DNA from: Mycobacterium decipiens
GTDB taxonomy: Bacteria; Actinomycetota; Actinomycetes; Mycobacteriales; Mycobacteriaceae
Length of the DNA: 64,000 bases
Assembly: GCF_963853665.1 (NCBI RefSeq)
Contig: NZ_OY970459.1
Coordinates: forward strand, 2,356,001 to 2,420,000
Reading direction: 5' to 3'
Shown here: piece by piece, positions 16,543-26,112 of the stretch
Position numbering within the stretch: position 1 is the stretch's first letter
Layout of the letters: each line of letters opens with the position of its first letter
Translations under genes and position numbers: made by a program
Notes under the pieces: generated by a model
Database searches by the model: none
The model's input: the letters and a program-made list of their open reading frames with translations, nothing else
Told to the model about the DNA's origin: nothing

Positions 16543-17171
16543 CGGGTGTCGGCGGCCACGCCGACGCCCAAGGCCAGCAGGACGGCGCCGAGCGTGCGTT
16601 CGATGCGCCGGCGCACGTGCACCCTGGCAAGGATTTCGCGGGCCCGATCGGCGGCGAGCACGACGCCGACACACCACGCGGTGTCGACCACAAGCTGAAT
16701 GGCCGCCAACACGAAAAGCGTGGGAAGTACCGAACCGCTGGACGGCAGGAACTGCGGCAACACCACGATCCCGAACGTGGCCGCTTTCGGGTTGGCGGCG
16801 ATCGACACCAACGATGCACGGAATGCCGCGCCTGGTGTCCTGCCGCGGGGCGCGATGGGTACCTCGACGTCGGTTCGGTGCTGCGCGTGACGCCAGGCGC
16901 TGATGCCGAGCCAGATCAGGATCACCGCCCCGATGACATGCAGCGCCACCGACAGCGCGTGGTTGGCCATCAGCAATACCGACAGCCCGGCGCCGCCGGC
17001 CAGGGTCCAGCCCAACAACCCGATTTCGTTGCCGACAACGGCCGCCAGTCCCGACGGACGACCGTCGCGGACCGAGCGGTGCAGGAATAACGCGGTGGCG
17101 GGACCGGGCAGAACGGCGAGAACGATGCATGCCAGCAGGAATGCCGGCAGGACATGGACCAAATGCTGCAT
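16539..17171 (-). CDS. LysE/RhtB-family amino-acid exporter
   Basis: 210 residues with six hydrophobic helices and the family opening pattern FLLACIVLAVLPGPATALFL..SVRDGRPSGLAAVVGNEIG, plus the mid-protein NPKAATFGIVVLPQFL motif typical of LysE/RhtB translocators. These export basic amino acids, homoserine/threonine or similar solutes by proton exchange. It is convergent with polA and divergent from rpsA. In H37Rv, as I remember the coordinates, polA and rpsA are separated by only about 160 bases with no gene between. This transporter is therefore present here but absent from the M. tuberculosis complex. The substrate is unknown. It is a complete frame with normal GC and codon use, so loss in M. 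tuberculosis is likelier than recent gain here. Confidence 0.85.
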   Translation of the reverse strand: MQHLVHVLPAFLLACIVLAVLPGPATALFLHRSVRDGRPSGLAAVVGNEIGLLGWTLAGGAGLSVLLMANHALSVALHVIGAVILIWLGISAWRHAQHRTDVEVPIAPRGRTPGAAFRASLVSIAANPKAATFGIVVLPQFLPSSGSVLPTLFVLAAIQLVVDTAWCVGVVLAADRAREILARVHVRRRIERTLGAVLLALGVGVAADTR

Positions 17172-17352
17172 GACCGGAGTATCGCCGACCAGTCAAACCG
17201 GTTTACACAGCGCCGCGCACCACGCCGCCACACGCGCGGATTCTCGGCTGAGGCAGGCGCGGGTTTGTCCAGCGTGTACACCGTCGAGTAGCCTCGACAG
17301 GTAAATCCCAACTTGTCCCTACGACCAAACCTGTCCGGAGCAACCCAACAAC

Positions 17353-18798
17353 ATGCCGAGTCCCGCCGTCACCTCGCCGCAAGTAGCCGTCAACGACATC
17401 GGTTCCAGCGAGGACTTTCTCGCCGCAATAGACAAAACGATCAAATACTTCAACGATGGCGACATCGTCGAAGGCACCATCGTCAAAGTGGACCGAGACG
17501 AGGTGCTCCTCGACATCGGCTACAAGACCGAAGGTGTCATCCCCGCCCGGGAACTCTCCATCAAGCACGACGTCGACCCCAACGAGGTCGTTTCGGTCGG
17601 CGATGAGGTCGAGGCCCTGGTTCTCACCAAGGAGGACAAAGAGGGCCGGCTCATCCTCTCCAAGAAACGCGCGCAGTACGAGCGTGCCTGGGGCACCATC
17701 GAGGCGCTCAAGGAGAAGGACGAGGCCGTCAAGGGGACGGTCATCGAGGTCGTCAAGGGTGGCCTGATCCTCGACATCGGGCTGCGCGGCTTCCTGCCCG
17801 CCTCGCTGGTCGAGATGCGTCGCGTCCGCGACTTGCAGCCCTACATCGGCAAGGAGATCGAAGCCAAGATCATCGAGCTGGACAAGAACCGCAACAACGT
17901 GGTGCTGTCGCGGCGGGCCTGGCTGGAACAGACCCAGTCCGAGGTGCGCAGCGAGTTCCTCAACCAGCTGCAGAAGGGCGCCATCCGCAAGGGCGTGGTC
18001 TCCTCCATCGTCAATTTCGGCGCGTTTGTCGATCTCGGCGGGGTGGACGGTCTGGTGCACGTCTCCGAACTGTCCTGGAAGCACATCGACCATCCGTCCG
18101 AGGTGGTCCAGGTCGGCGACGAAGTCACCGTCGAGGTGCTCGACGTCGACATGGACCGCGAGCGGGTTTCGTTGTCACTCAAGGCAACCCAGGAAGACCC
18201 GTGGCGGCACTTCGCCCGCACCCACGCCATTGGGCAGATCGTGCCGGGCAAGGTCACCAAGCTTGTCCCGTTCGGTGCGTTCGTCCGCGTCGAGGAGGGC
18301 ATCGAAGGCCTGGTGCACATTTCCGAACTTGCCGAGCGCCACGTCGAGGTGCCCGACCAGGTGGTTGCCGTCGGCGACGACGCGATGGTCAAGGTCATCG
18401 ACATCGACCTGGAGCGTCGCCGGATTTCCTTGTCGCTCAAGCAGGCCAACGAGGACTACACCGAGGAGTTCGACCCGGCGAAGTACGGCATGGCCGACAG
18501 CTACGACGAACAGGGCAACTACATCTTCCCCGAGGGCTTCGACCCCGAATCCAACGAATGGTTGGAAGGATTCGACACCCAGCGCGCCGAATGGGAAGCC
18601 CGCTACGCCGAGGCCGAACGTCGGCACAAGATGCACACCACCCAGATGGAGAAGTTCGCCGCGGCGGAAGCGGCCGGAAGCAGCGGCGGCGACCAGTCGT
18701 CGAGCGGCAGCGCGTCGTCGGAAAAGGCCGCGAGTGGGTCGCTGGCCAGCGACGCCCAACTGGCCGCTCTGCGCGAGAAGCTAGCCGGCAGCGCATAG
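17353..18798 (+). CDS. rpsA: 30S ribosomal protein S1
   Basis: 481 residues, identical in length to the H37Rv protein. It contains four S1 RNA-binding domains (about 35-105, 122-190, 207-277 and 293-363, each ending in a LS.k motif such as VSLSLKATQ and ISLSLKQAN) and an acidic, then Ser/Gly-rich C-terminal tail ending in KLAGSA. It binds mRNA and helps recruit it to the 30S subunit; in mycobacteria it has also been linked to trans-translation and debated as a pyrazinoic acid target. A leader of about 180 bases precedes the ATG and contains a possible TAGCCT -10 hexamer around 17288. coaE follows after 14 bases, so the two are probably cotranscribed. Confidence 0.97.
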   Translation: MPSPAVTSPQVAVNDIGSSEDFLAAIDKTIKYFNDGDIVEGTIVKVDRDEVLLDIGYKTEGVIPARELSIKHDVDPNEVVSVGDEVEALVLTKEDKEGRLILSKKRAQYERAWGTIEALKEKDEAVKGTVIEVVKGGLILDIGLRGFLPASLVEMRRVRDLQPYIGKEIEAKIIELDKNRNNVVLSRRAWLEQTQSEVRSEFLNQLQKGAIRKGVVSSIVNFGAFVDLGGVDGLVHVSELSWKHIDHPSEVVQVGDEVTVEVLDVDMDRERVSLSLKATQEDPWRHFARTHAIGQIVPGKVTKLVPFGAFVRVEEGIEGLVHISELAERHVEVPDQVVAVGDDAMVKVIDIDLERRRISLSLKQANEDYTEEFDPAKYGMADSYDEQGNYIFPEGFDPESNEWLEGFDTQRAEWEARYAEAERRHKMHTTQMEKFAAAEAAGSSGGDQSSSGSASSEKAASGSLASDAQLAALREKLAGSA

Positions 18799-18812
18799 TG
18801 ACGCGTTAGCGG

Positions 18813-20027
18813 ATGCTACGCATCGGGCTGACCGGTGGCATCGGCGCGGGGAAATCGGCACTTTCCACCACGTTCGCACAATGTGGCGGGATAGTTGTCG
18901 ACGGGGATGTCCTGGCACGTGAGGTGGTCGAACCGGGCACCGAAGGGCTGGCTGCGCTGGTCGAAGCGTTCGGTGCCGACATCCTGCAACCAGACGGCTC
19001 ACTGGACCGGCCAGCTTTGGCTGCCAAAGCTTTTCGGGACGACGGCGCGCGTGGCAAGCTCAACGGGATCGTGCATCCGCTAGTGGCCCGCCGCCGTGCG
19101 GAGATCATCGCAGCGGTCTCTGGGGACGCCGTTGTGGTGGAAGACATTCCGCTGCTCGTGGAATCCGGGATGGCCCCGTTGTTCCCGCTGGTTATCGTGG
19201 TGCATGCCGACGTCGAAGTGCGCGTGCGACGGTTGGTCGAGCAACGTGGCATGTCCGAAGCCGACGCCAAGGCCAGGATCGCCGCGCAGGCGACCGACGA
19301 GCAACGCCGTGCGGTCGCCGATGTCTGGCTGGACAACTCAAGCAGCCCAGCGGATTTCGTCGAGCGAGCCCGCGACGTGTGGCACAACCGGATACTGCCG
19401 TTCGCGCACAACCTGAGCACCGGTCAAATCGCCCGTGGACCGGCGCGGCTGGTGCCGGCCGATCCGAGCTGGCCGGACCAGGCCCACCGCATCGTCGCCC
19501 GGTTGAAGACCGCCTGCGGGGACCGCGCGGTAAGCGTCGACCATATCGGTTCGACCGCGGTGCCGGAATTTGATGCCAAGGACGTCATCGATATCCAAGT
19601 CACCGTCGAATCCCTCCTGGTGGCCGACGAACTCGCCGAGCCGCTGCTGGACGCCGGTTACCCGCGCCTCGCGCACATTACCCGCGATACCGCGAAAACC
19701 GATGCCCGTAGCACCGTCGGCCGCTATGAGCACAGTGGCGATCCCTCCTTGTGGCACAAGCGCATTCACGCCTCAGCGGATCCTGGTCGGCCGACAAATG
19801 TGCATATCCGGGTGAACGGCTGGCCTAATCAGCAGTTCGCCCTGCTGTTCGTCGACTGGCTGAGAGCCAACCCCGGTGCACGGGCTGACTACCTGGCCGT
19901 CAAGCGCAGGGCCGACGCCGGTGGGGACGGAGACATCGAGCGCTATGTCACGGCCAAGGAGCCCTGGTTTACCGACGCATACCGGCGGGCGTGGCAGTGG
20001 GCCGACGCTGTCGGATGGCGGCCGTAG
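18813..20027 (+). CDS. coaE: Dephospho-CoA kinase fused to a GrpB/UPF0157 domain
   Basis: 404 residues, a two-domain form typical of mycobacteria. Residues 1 to about 200 are dephospho-CoA kinase: P-loop GLTGGIGAGKSALS, DxD-type VVDGDVLAREVV, and the lid RMSEADAKARIAAQ-like helix. It phosphorylates the ribose 3'-OH of dephospho-CoA, the last step of CoA synthesis. Residues from about 210 to the end are a GrpB/UPF0157 nucleotidyltransferase-like domain (VDHIGSTAVPEFDAKDVIDIQV, then GRYEHSGDPSLWHKRIH), whose role is unsettled; in M. tuberculosis it has been proposed to assist folding of the kinase. It directly follows rpsA. Confidence 0.95.
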   Translation: MLRIGLTGGIGAGKSALSTTFAQCGGIVVDGDVLAREVVEPGTEGLAALVEAFGADILQPDGSLDRPALAAKAFRDDGARGKLNGIVHPLVARRRAEIIAAVSGDAVVVEDIPLLVESGMAPLFPLVIVVHADVEVRVRRLVEQRGMSEADAKARIAAQATDEQRRAVADVWLDNSSSPADFVERARDVWHNRILPFAHNLSTGQIARGPARLVPADPSWPDQAHRIVARLKTACGDRAVSVDHIGSTAVPEFDAKDVIDIQVTVESLLVADELAEPLLDAGYPRLAHITRDTAKTDARSTVGRYEHSGDPSLWHKRIHASADPGRPTNVHIRVNGWPNQQFALLFVDWLRANPGARADYLAVKRRADAGGDGDIERYVTAKEPWFTDAYRRAWQWADAVGWRP

Positions 20028-20066
20028 CCTGTCGGGTGCGCTCCGCCAACTTCTTCGCGGCGCCGA

Positions 20067-20600
20067 TCACCCAGAGGCACGCCAGCTGATCCCCATACCG
20101 TTGGTGGCCAGCCAAGCCTGCAGGTCATAGCCATTGTGGGCCAAGCCGTCAATGGCGGTCACGGCTCGCCGCACGGCGAGTTCGGCGACCTCCGGGGTGA
20201 GCAGTCCATGGCGCACCGCATCGAGCAGTTCGTCGACATCAGCCAATTCGGCGCCGCTGCCGGCGCGAACCTCAATGTCGAGGTAGTGGTCTTCGGAGCG
20301 CCACACGGTCGGGCCGCGGGTGTATTCGCCCACGTCGAGGTAGTAGTCGTGATCGCGCTCATGGCCCGGGTTGAAGTAGAAGACCGTGGCGCGTAGGCCT
20401 AACGATGGCAGCAGCCACGACTCGAGATAGTGGAACTGGGCCCGGCCCGGGGTGGGCCGGGCGAGGTAGAGCCCCCACGGGTGCACCGCGTACTCATCGA
20501 CTGCTCGCACTATGCCCTTGGGATCGGTGTTGGTGCGGGCGACCAGGTCGAATGTCTCATGCTTCGGTGGGTGGATGGCGTTACCATACTTCGGCCGCAC
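20067..20600 (-). CDS. DUF402 family protein, Rv1632c orthologue
   Basis: 177 residues from GTG 20600. The core is a DUF402 fold: [37 protein letters not shown], then YYLDVGEY and DHYLDIEV, with acidic residues that in characterised relatives coordinate metal ions for nucleotide phosphatase activity. The C-terminal third is helical. ATG 20648 is an alternative start, but it would place the uvrB promoter inside this gene. H37Rv annotation, as I recall, uses a shorter form, yet the [10 protein letters not shown] segment near the N terminus is conserved in related actinobacterial proteins, so the longer form is likelier. It is divergent from uvrB and convergent with coaE. Phosphatase function is inference. 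Confidence 0.75.
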   Translation of the reverse strand: MRPKYGNAIHPPKHETFDLVARTNTDPKGIVRAVDEYAVHPWGLYLARPTPGRAQFHYLESWLLPSLGLRATVFYFNPGHERDHDYYLDVGEYTRGPTVWRSEDHYLDIEVRAGSGAELADVDELLDAVRHGLLTPEVAELAVRRAVTAIDGLAHNGYDLQAWLATNGMGISWRASG

Positions 20601-20616
20601 GGTGGGGACATCTGGT

Positions 20617-20639
20617 GTGTCGGTGCCGGGTTCTACCCT
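20617..20639 (+). promoter_or_regulatory. PafBC-type (RecA-independent) DNA-damage promoter of uvrB
   Basis: GTGTCGGTG (20617-20625), exactly 8 nt, then TACCCT (20634-20639). This matches eight of nine positions of the published mycobacterial RecA-independent damage motif TTGTCRGTG-N8-TANNNT, with the exact spacing. Seven bases separate the -10 from ATG 20647, so the transcript should be leaderless. Confidence 0.75.
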
Positions 20640-20646
20640 GGTTGGC

Positions 20647-22812
20647 ATGGCTTTCGCTACCGAGCATCCGGTCGCGCATTCGCAGTACCGCGCCGTCGAG
20701 GAGATTGTGCGGGCCGGTGGCCACTTCGAGGTGGTCAGTCCGCACGCTCCGGCCGGGGACCAACCGGCCGCCATCGACGAGCTGGAGCGGCGGATCCGGG
20801 CGGGGGAGCGCGACGTGGTCCTGCTCGGCGCCACCGGGACCGGTAAGTCGGCGACCACCGCGTGGCTGATCGAACGTCTGCAGCGGCCCACCCTGGTGAT
20901 GGCGCCGAACAAGACACTTGCCGCCCAGCTGGCGAACGAACTGCGAGAGATGTTGCCGCACAATGCAGTCGAGTACTTCGTGTCGTACTACGACTACTAC
21001 CAGCCGGAGGCCTACATAGCCCAGACCGACACCTATATCGAAAAGGACAGTTCCATCAACGACGACGTGGAGCGGCTGCGGCACTCGGCGACGTCTTCGC
21101 TGCTGTCCCGTCGCGATGTGGTGGTGGTGGCCTCGGTGTCGTGCATCTATGGACTGGGCACGCCGCAGTCCTATCTGGATCGCTCGGTTGAAGTAGCGGT
21201 TGGCACCGAGGTGCCCCGGGACGGCTTGCTGCGGCTGCTGGTCGACGTGCAATACACCCGCAACGACCTGTCCTTCACCCGCGGTTCGTTTCGGGTGCGC
21301 GGCGACACCGTGGAGATCATCCCCTCCTACGAGGAGCTGGCGGTTCGCATCGAGTTCTTCGGCGACGAGATCGAGGCGCTCTACTACCTGCACCCACTGA
21401 CCAGTGAGGTGATCCGCCAGGTCGACTCGCTGCGGATCTTTCCCGCCACCCACTACGTGGCCGGTCCCGAGCGGATGGCGCACGCGCTCTGTTCCGTTGA
21501 GGAGGAACTGGCCGAGCGGCTCGCCGACCTCGAAAGCCAGGGCAAACTGCTCGAGGCGCAGCGGCTGCGGATGCGCACCAACTACGACATCGAAATGATG
21601 CGCCAGGTGGGGTTCTGCTCGGGCATCGAGAATTACTCCCGTCACATCGACGGCAGGGGACCGGGTACGCCGCCGGCGACCCTGCTCGATTACTTCCCGG
21701 AGGATTTCCTGCTCGTCATCGACGAGTCACATGTCACCGTGCCCCAGATCGGCGGCATGTACGAGGGCGACATCTCGCGCAAGCGCAATCTGGTGGAGTA
21801 CGGTTTCCGGCTGCCGTCGGCGTGTGACAACCGACCGCTGACCTGGGAGGAGTTCGCGGACCGGATCGGGCAGACGGTGTACCTGTCGGCAACACCGGGA
21901 CCGTATGAGCTCAGCCAGACCGGTGGAGAGTTCGTCGAACAGGTGATCCGGCCGACCGGCCTGGTGGATCCGAAAGTGGTGGTCAAACCTACCAAGGGTC
22001 AGATCGACGACCTGATCGGCGAGATTCGCAAGCGCGCCGACGCCGACCAACGGGTGCTGGTGACGACGCTGACCAAAAAGATGGCCGAAGACCTCACCGA
22101 CTACCTGCTCGAGATGGGAATCCGGGTGCGCTACCTGCACTCCGAGGTCGACACGCTGCGCCGGGTGGAGCTACTGCGCCAGCTCCGGCTCGGCGACTAC
22201 GACGTGCTGGTCGGGATCAACCTGCTGCGCGAGGGCCTGGACCTGCCGGAGGTGTCGCTGGTGTCGATCCTCGACGCCGACAAGGAGGGATTCCTGCGGT
22301 CGACGCGCAGCCTAATCCAAACCATCGGCCGCGCCGCACGCAACGTTTCCGGTGAAGTGCACATGTACGCCGACAAGATCACCGACTCGATGACCGAAGC
22401 CATCGACGAAACCGAACGGCGACGGGCAAAGCAGATCGCCTACAACGCGGCCAACGAGATCGACCCGCAGCCGCTGCGCAAGAAGATTGCCGACATCCTC
22501 GACCAGGTCTACCGCGAAGCCGACGATACCGAGGCCACCGGGTCCATCCCGATCGGTGGGTCCGGGCGCAACGCGTCGCGCGGCCGGCGCGCCCCAGGCG
22601 AGCCCGGCCGCGCGGTGAGCGCCGGCGTGTTAGAGGGCCGCGACACCTCCGCCATGCCGCGCGCCGAGCTGGCAGACCTGATCAACGCCCTCACCGAGCA
22701 GATGATGGCCGCCGCACGCGACCTGCAATTCGAGCTTGCCGCCCGGTTCCGCGACGAGATCGCCGACCTCAAGAGGGAGCTGCGCGGGATGGACGCGGCC
22801 GGGCTGAAGTGA
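20647..22812 (+). CDS. uvrB: Excinuclease ABC subunit B
   Basis: 721 residues. Helicase motif I is [11 protein letters not shown]; the beta-hairpin is around [11 protein letters not shown]; motif II is VIDESH; further helicase motifs include [10 protein letters not shown] and [10 protein letters not shown]; and a C-terminal UVR domain ([20 protein letters not shown]) binds UvrC. UvrB is loaded by UvrA, verifies the lesion and recruits UvrC in nucleotide excision repair. The ATG at 20647 is set by the leaderless promoter just upstream; older annotation begins about 22 residues later. Residues from about 660 include a Gly/Arg-rich stretch before the UVR domain. The stop overlaps the GTG of the next gene. 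Confidence 0.97.
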   Translation: MAFATEHPVAHSQYRAVEEIVRAGGHFEVVSPHAPAGDQPAAIDELERRIRAGERDVVLLGATGTGKSATTAWLIERLQRPTLVMAPNKTLAAQLANELREMLPHNAVEYFVSYYDYYQPEAYIAQTDTYIEKDSSINDDVERLRHSATSSLLSRRDVVVVASVSCIYGLGTPQSYLDRSVEVAVGTEVPRDGLLRLLVDVQYTRNDLSFTRGSFRVRGDTVEIIPSYEELAVRIEFFGDEIEALYYLHPLTSEVIRQVDSLRIFPATHYVAGPERMAHALCSVEEELAERLADLESQGKLLEAQRLRMRTNYDIEMMRQVGFCSGIENYSRHIDGRGPGTPPATLLDYFPEDFLLVIDESHVTVPQIGGMYEGDISRKRNLVEYGFRLPSACDNRPLTWEEFADRIGQTVYLSATPGPYELSQTGGEFVEQVIRPTGLVDPKVVVKPTKGQIDDLIGEIRKRADADQRVLVTTLTKKMAEDLTDYLLEMGIRVRYLHSEVDTLRRVELLRQLRLGDYDVLVGINLLREGLDLPEVSLVSILDADKEGFLRSTRSLIQTIGRAARNVSGEVHMYADKITDSMTEAIDETERRRAKQIAYNAANEIDPQPLRKKIADILDQVYREADDTEATGSIPIGGSGRNASRGRRAPGEPGRAVSAGVLEGRDTSAMPRAELADLINALTEQMMAAARDLQFELAARFRDEIADLKRELRGMDAAGLK

Positions 22813-24227
22813 CCGAAGCCACCGGCGAAACCGGCAGTTGGCGGGAGCTACTGAGCAGGTATCTGGGGACGTCCACCGTGCTGGCCGGTGGCGTCGCGCT
22901 GTACGCCACCAACGAGTTTCTGACCATCAGCCTGCTGCCGAGCACCATCGCCGACATCGGGGGCAGCCGGCTATACGCGTGGGTGACGACCCTGTATCTG
23001 GTCGGATCGGTGGTGGCGGCGACCACCGTCAACGTGATGCTGCTGCGCGTCGGGGCCCGCTCCTCGTATCTGATGGGGCTGGCCGTCTTCGGCGTCGCCA
23101 GCCTGGTGTGCGCGGCGGCCCCGAGCATGGAGATTCTGATAGCCGGGCGCACCCTGCAAGGAATGGCCGGTGGGCTGCTGGCCGGCCTGGGCTACGCGCT
23201 GATCAACTCGACCCTGCCCAAATCGCTGTGGACCCGTGGCTCAGCACTGGTGTCGGCGATGTGGGGGGTCGCGACGCTGATCGGACCGGCGACGGGAGGC
23301 CTTTTCGCGCAGTTCGGGCTGTGGCGGTGGGCGTTTGGCGTGATGGCGCTGGTGACCGCGCTGATGGCTGTGCTGGTCCCGCTCGCGCTGGACACCGGGC
23401 GGGTCGGTGCGACGCCGGTGGCCACCCCACGCAAGGTTCCGGTGTGGTCGCTGCTGCTGATCGGGGCTGCGGCGCTGGCGGTCAGTGTCGCCGCGCTTCC
23501 CCGTTACCTCGTCCAGACAGCCGGGCTGCTGGCCGCCAGCGCACTACTGGTCGGGTTGTTTGTGGTGGTCGACTGGCGAATGCACGCGGCGGTGTTGCCG
23601 CCCAGCGTATTTGGCTCCGGACCCTTGAAATGGATCTACCTGACGATGTCGGTGCAGATGATCGCCGCGATGGTCGATACCTATGTGCCGTTGTTCGGTC
23701 AACGACTGGGACACCTGACCCCAGTTGCGGCAGGTTTCTTGGGTGCCGCGCTGGCGGTCGGCTGGACGGTCGGCGAGGTCGCCAGCGCGTCGCTGACGAG
23801 TCCTCGAGTCGTCGGGCATGTCGTGGCGGTCGCCCCGCTCGTGATGGCGTCTGGGCTGGCGCTGGGCGCGGTCACCCAGCGCGCCGATGCGCCCGCCGGA
23901 GTAGTCGCGCTGTGGGCGCTGGCATTGCTGATCATCGGGACCGGTATCGGGGTTTCCTGGCCGCATCTGACGGTGCGCGCGATGGACTCGGTCGACGATC
24001 CGGCCGAGAGCAGCGCGGCGGCCGCGGCGATCAACATCGTGCAGCTGGTCGCCGGCGCTTTCGGCGCCGGGTTGGCCGGGGTGGTGGTGAACACGGCCAA
24101 GGGCGGCGAGGTGGCCGCTGCTCGGGGGCTCTACACGGTGTTCACGGTGCTGGCCGCCGTCGGCGTCTTGGCTTCCTACCGGGCCTCTTCCCAGGCGGCC
24201 AATCGCGACCGCAGCTCACCGCGTTGA
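22809..24227 (+). CDS. MFS drug-efflux transporter, Rv1634 orthologue
   Basis: A 472-residue transporter with 12-14 hydrophobic helices, including an early [21 protein letters not shown] and [19 protein letters not shown], the latter matching motif C-like glycine patterns of drug:H+ antiporters. Rv1634 has been studied as an efflux pump able to export fluoroquinolones. It begins at GTG 22809, overlapping the uvrB stop by four bases (GTGA), so it is translationally coupled to uvrB and should share its damage-inducible promoter. The 3' end overlaps the convergent mannosyltransferase gene by 12 bases. The natural substrate is unknown. Confidence 0.88.
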   Translation: MTEATGETGSWRELLSRYLGTSTVLAGGVALYATNEFLTISLLPSTIADIGGSRLYAWVTTLYLVGSVVAATTVNVMLLRVGARSSYLMGLAVFGVASLVCAAAPSMEILIAGRTLQGMAGGLLAGLGYALINSTLPKSLWTRGSALVSAMWGVATLIGPATGGLFAQFGLWRWAFGVMALVTALMAVLVPLALDTGRVGATPVATPRKVPVWSLLLIGAAALAVSVAALPRYLVQTAGLLAASALLVGLFVVVDWRMHAAVLPPSVFGSGPLKWIYLTMSVQMIAAMVDTYVPLFGQRLGHLTPVAAGFLGAALAVGWTVGEVASASLTSPRVVGHVVAVAPLVMASGLALGAVTQRADAPAGVVALWALALLIIGTGIGVSWPHLTVRAMDSVDDPAESSAAAAAINIVQLVAGAFGAGLAGVVVNTAKGGEVAAARGLYTVFTVLAAVGVLASYRASSQAANRDRSSPR

Positions 24228-25793
24228 CTTGACGACCTGCGAGTAGTGGAATTGCCATCGCTCGACAATGCGGAAGCCGAGGTAGCTCGGGAATCGGTAG
24301 ACGGGCGCGCGCCCGAGGGCGGTTCCCGGCGACAACGATTGTCCGACTTGGTAATCGGGCAGTGACTTGTCTCGGTTGGATATGGTCCACAGCGTGGGGC
24401 AGTTGTTGATCTTGGCCGTTGTCAGCCATACAGCGACGTGACCATCCCACAAAGCGCCGACCTTGGGTCCGTAGAAGCCGCGCTCCACGTCGATCAGTGA
24501 CCGAAACGCCGCCGGACGGGCGGCGAGCAGTGCGCGGATGGGCCCGGGCCGCCAGGGCACGGTGTTGTCCACCAGCAGACAATCCCCCGGCTTGGCATGG
24601 GCGCCGATGACGTCGGCCACCTGGCTGTAGTCCCAGCCCTCTTTCGCGTATGGCCCGCGCTGCGTGAAGAAGTAGTTCGGAATCGCGGCGACGGCCAACA
24701 GCACCAAAACGCCGACGACAAACCGCGGCGTGCGGGCGATGGTGACGATGCAAACCGCCAGGACCACGGCTGCCGCCGGAGCGGTGAGGATCAGATAGCG
24801 CGGGTAATAGATCGGTTCGACGGTCGCCGAGTAGATCAGGACGACGGCGGTGGGAATGACGATCCACCCCACGCTAACGAGCACGAGCCGGCGAGTTTCG
24901 CCACCGGGCCCGCGCGCCCCGGCCAGGTGCGCCACGATGCCGGCAACGACGATGACGCCCGCGAGGATGGCGAACGGGACGCTGTGATCGAAATACTGCC
25001 GGTGCACGACGTCGAGAACGACGTTTCTGTTCAATCCTGCGATCCACCCGACCTGCCAAACCTGGCCGTGGGCGAACAGCACGAACGGTGTCATGGCGCC
25101 GAGCGCGCCCGCGGTGGCGCCCGTCCACCAGAGCACGGGCGATTTGCGTGATTTCCCGGACCTCAGCAGCCCCACCATCGCGGCGTACACCGGTACCAAC
25201 AGGGCCAAGTTGATGCTGACCAAGATTGACAGCATCAACATCAGCGCATACCGCAGCCACCGCCACGGGCTGTGCCGGCGCACCGCGGTGACGAGCAGTA
25301 CGGTCAGCCAGACAGCGGCCGCCACCGACAGTGCGGAGGAGCGCGCTTCGATCCCGGCCCACGTCACCCGAGGTAGAATGGCGAAAACGGCACCCGCACA
25401 CACCGCTGTGGTCCGTCCGGACAACTGTTTGGTAAAGACCACCACGCCCGCGGCGGCCGCTCCAATGGCCAGAGAACTGGGAACCCGCGACCAGAACTCC
25501 GTGGGCGGAAATATGGCGAACCAGCCGTGCATCAGCAGGTAGTACAGCCCGTGCACGGCGTCGATATGGCCCAGCAGCTTCCACAGCTCCGGCAGCGTCC
25601 GGCTGGCTGAAGCCGAGATCGTCGCACCCTCGTCGAACCACAGTGATGGCCTACTCGCCCAGGCGCCGCTGATGACCGCGGCCAGCACGGCGATCGCCAG
25701 TGGGTCGAGCAGCCGGCCGGCCGGACGCCGGGGCGTGGCCGCGATGGCCGCTGCCCCCCGCCGAGGGCGTTGCTCAAGCATCGACACGGACAT
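24216..25793 (-). CDS. GT-C mannosyltransferase for LAM mannose capping, Rv1635c orthologue
   Basis: About 525 residues with roughly ten membrane helices and a short extracytoplasmic tail. The first loop holds the GT-C/PMT acidic motif LWFDEGATISAS, and the first helix pair surrounds it as in polyprenyl-phosphate-dependent mannosyltransferases. In M. tuberculosis, Rv1635c is the enzyme that adds the first mannose cap to arabinan termini of lipoarabinomannan, using polyprenyl-phosphomannose outside the membrane. The ATG at 25793 (or 25781) fits the start of homology; the upstream open frame is rich in Arg/Ser and appears non-coding. A TACAGT hexamer 10 nt upstream may be its -10. It overlaps the end of the MFS gene. 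Confidence 0.85.
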   Translation of the reverse strand: MSVSMLEQRPRRGAAAIAATPRRPAGRLLDPLAIAVLAAVISGAWASRPSLWFDEGATISASASRTLPELWKLLGHIDAVHGLYYLLMHGWFAIFPPTEFWSRVPSSLAIGAAAAGVVVFTKQLSGRTTAVCAGAVFAILPRVTWAGIEARSSALSVAAAVWLTVLLVTAVRRHSPWRWLRYALMLMLSILVSINLALLVPVYAAMVGLLRSGKSRKSPVLWWTGATAGALGAMTPFVLFAHGQVWQVGWIAGLNRNVVLDVVHRQYFDHSVPFAILAGVIVVAGIVAHLAGARGPGGETRRLVLVSVGWIVIPTAVVLIYSATVEPIYYPRYLILTAPAAAVVLAVCIVTIARTPRFVVGVLVLLAVAAIPNYFFTQRGPYAKEGWDYSQVADVIGAHAKPGDCLLVDNTVPWRPGPIRALLAARPAAFRSLIDVERGFYGPKVGALWDGHVAVWLTTAKINNCPTLWTISNRDKSLPDYQVGQSLSPGTALGRAPVYRFPSYLGFRIVERWQFHYSQVVKSTR

Positions 25794-26112
25794 GATGTTT
25801 GTCACTGTAGGGCCCACCCAATGATCCTGGTCACCGGCCTTTTCCAGGGGCGAGCGGCGCGATGACGGGCGGACCCCCCGGACGGCCCGCGTGGCCCGCC
25901 GCTGTTCGCGGAAGACCTTGCATAGCAAGGCCTTCCGTGTTGAGTATGAGCATTCAACCGTGATGGCATCGGTAACATTGTCGGTCGGTTCGTCCCGACT
26001 GGCCAATTTCGGGTTGCGCCACGCCGCTGCGGTGTTGTTAATCTGACCTATCCGCATCGGGCAACGCGATACTGTCTGGGGTTGGCGTAGCAACCGACAC
26101 CTGGGAGGGTAA
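25794..26112. other. Intergenic region between divergent mannosyltransferase and USP genes
   Basis: There is no convincing gene in these 319 bases. It holds the leader of the mannosyltransferase gene, a strong inverted repeat (25911-25935), a TACTGT -10 candidate (26070-26075) and a GGGAGGG ribosome-binding site for the universal stress protein. Confidence 0.6.
25911..25935. repeat. 11-bp inverted repeat with ATA loop
   Basis: GAAGACCTTGC, loop ATA, GCAAGGCCTTC: 11 bp arms with one mismatch (A opposite C). It has no T tract and lies about 120 bases upstream of the mannosyltransferase start and 180 upstream of the USP start. It could be an operator or a small RNA hairpin. Confidence 0.5.

Noticed and set aside
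22838..24232. 464-codon frame over the MFS transporter gene in another frame
   Set aside because: A shadow with Arg/Gly-rich sequence; the frame starting at 22809 has membrane helices and overlaps uvrB by GTGA.
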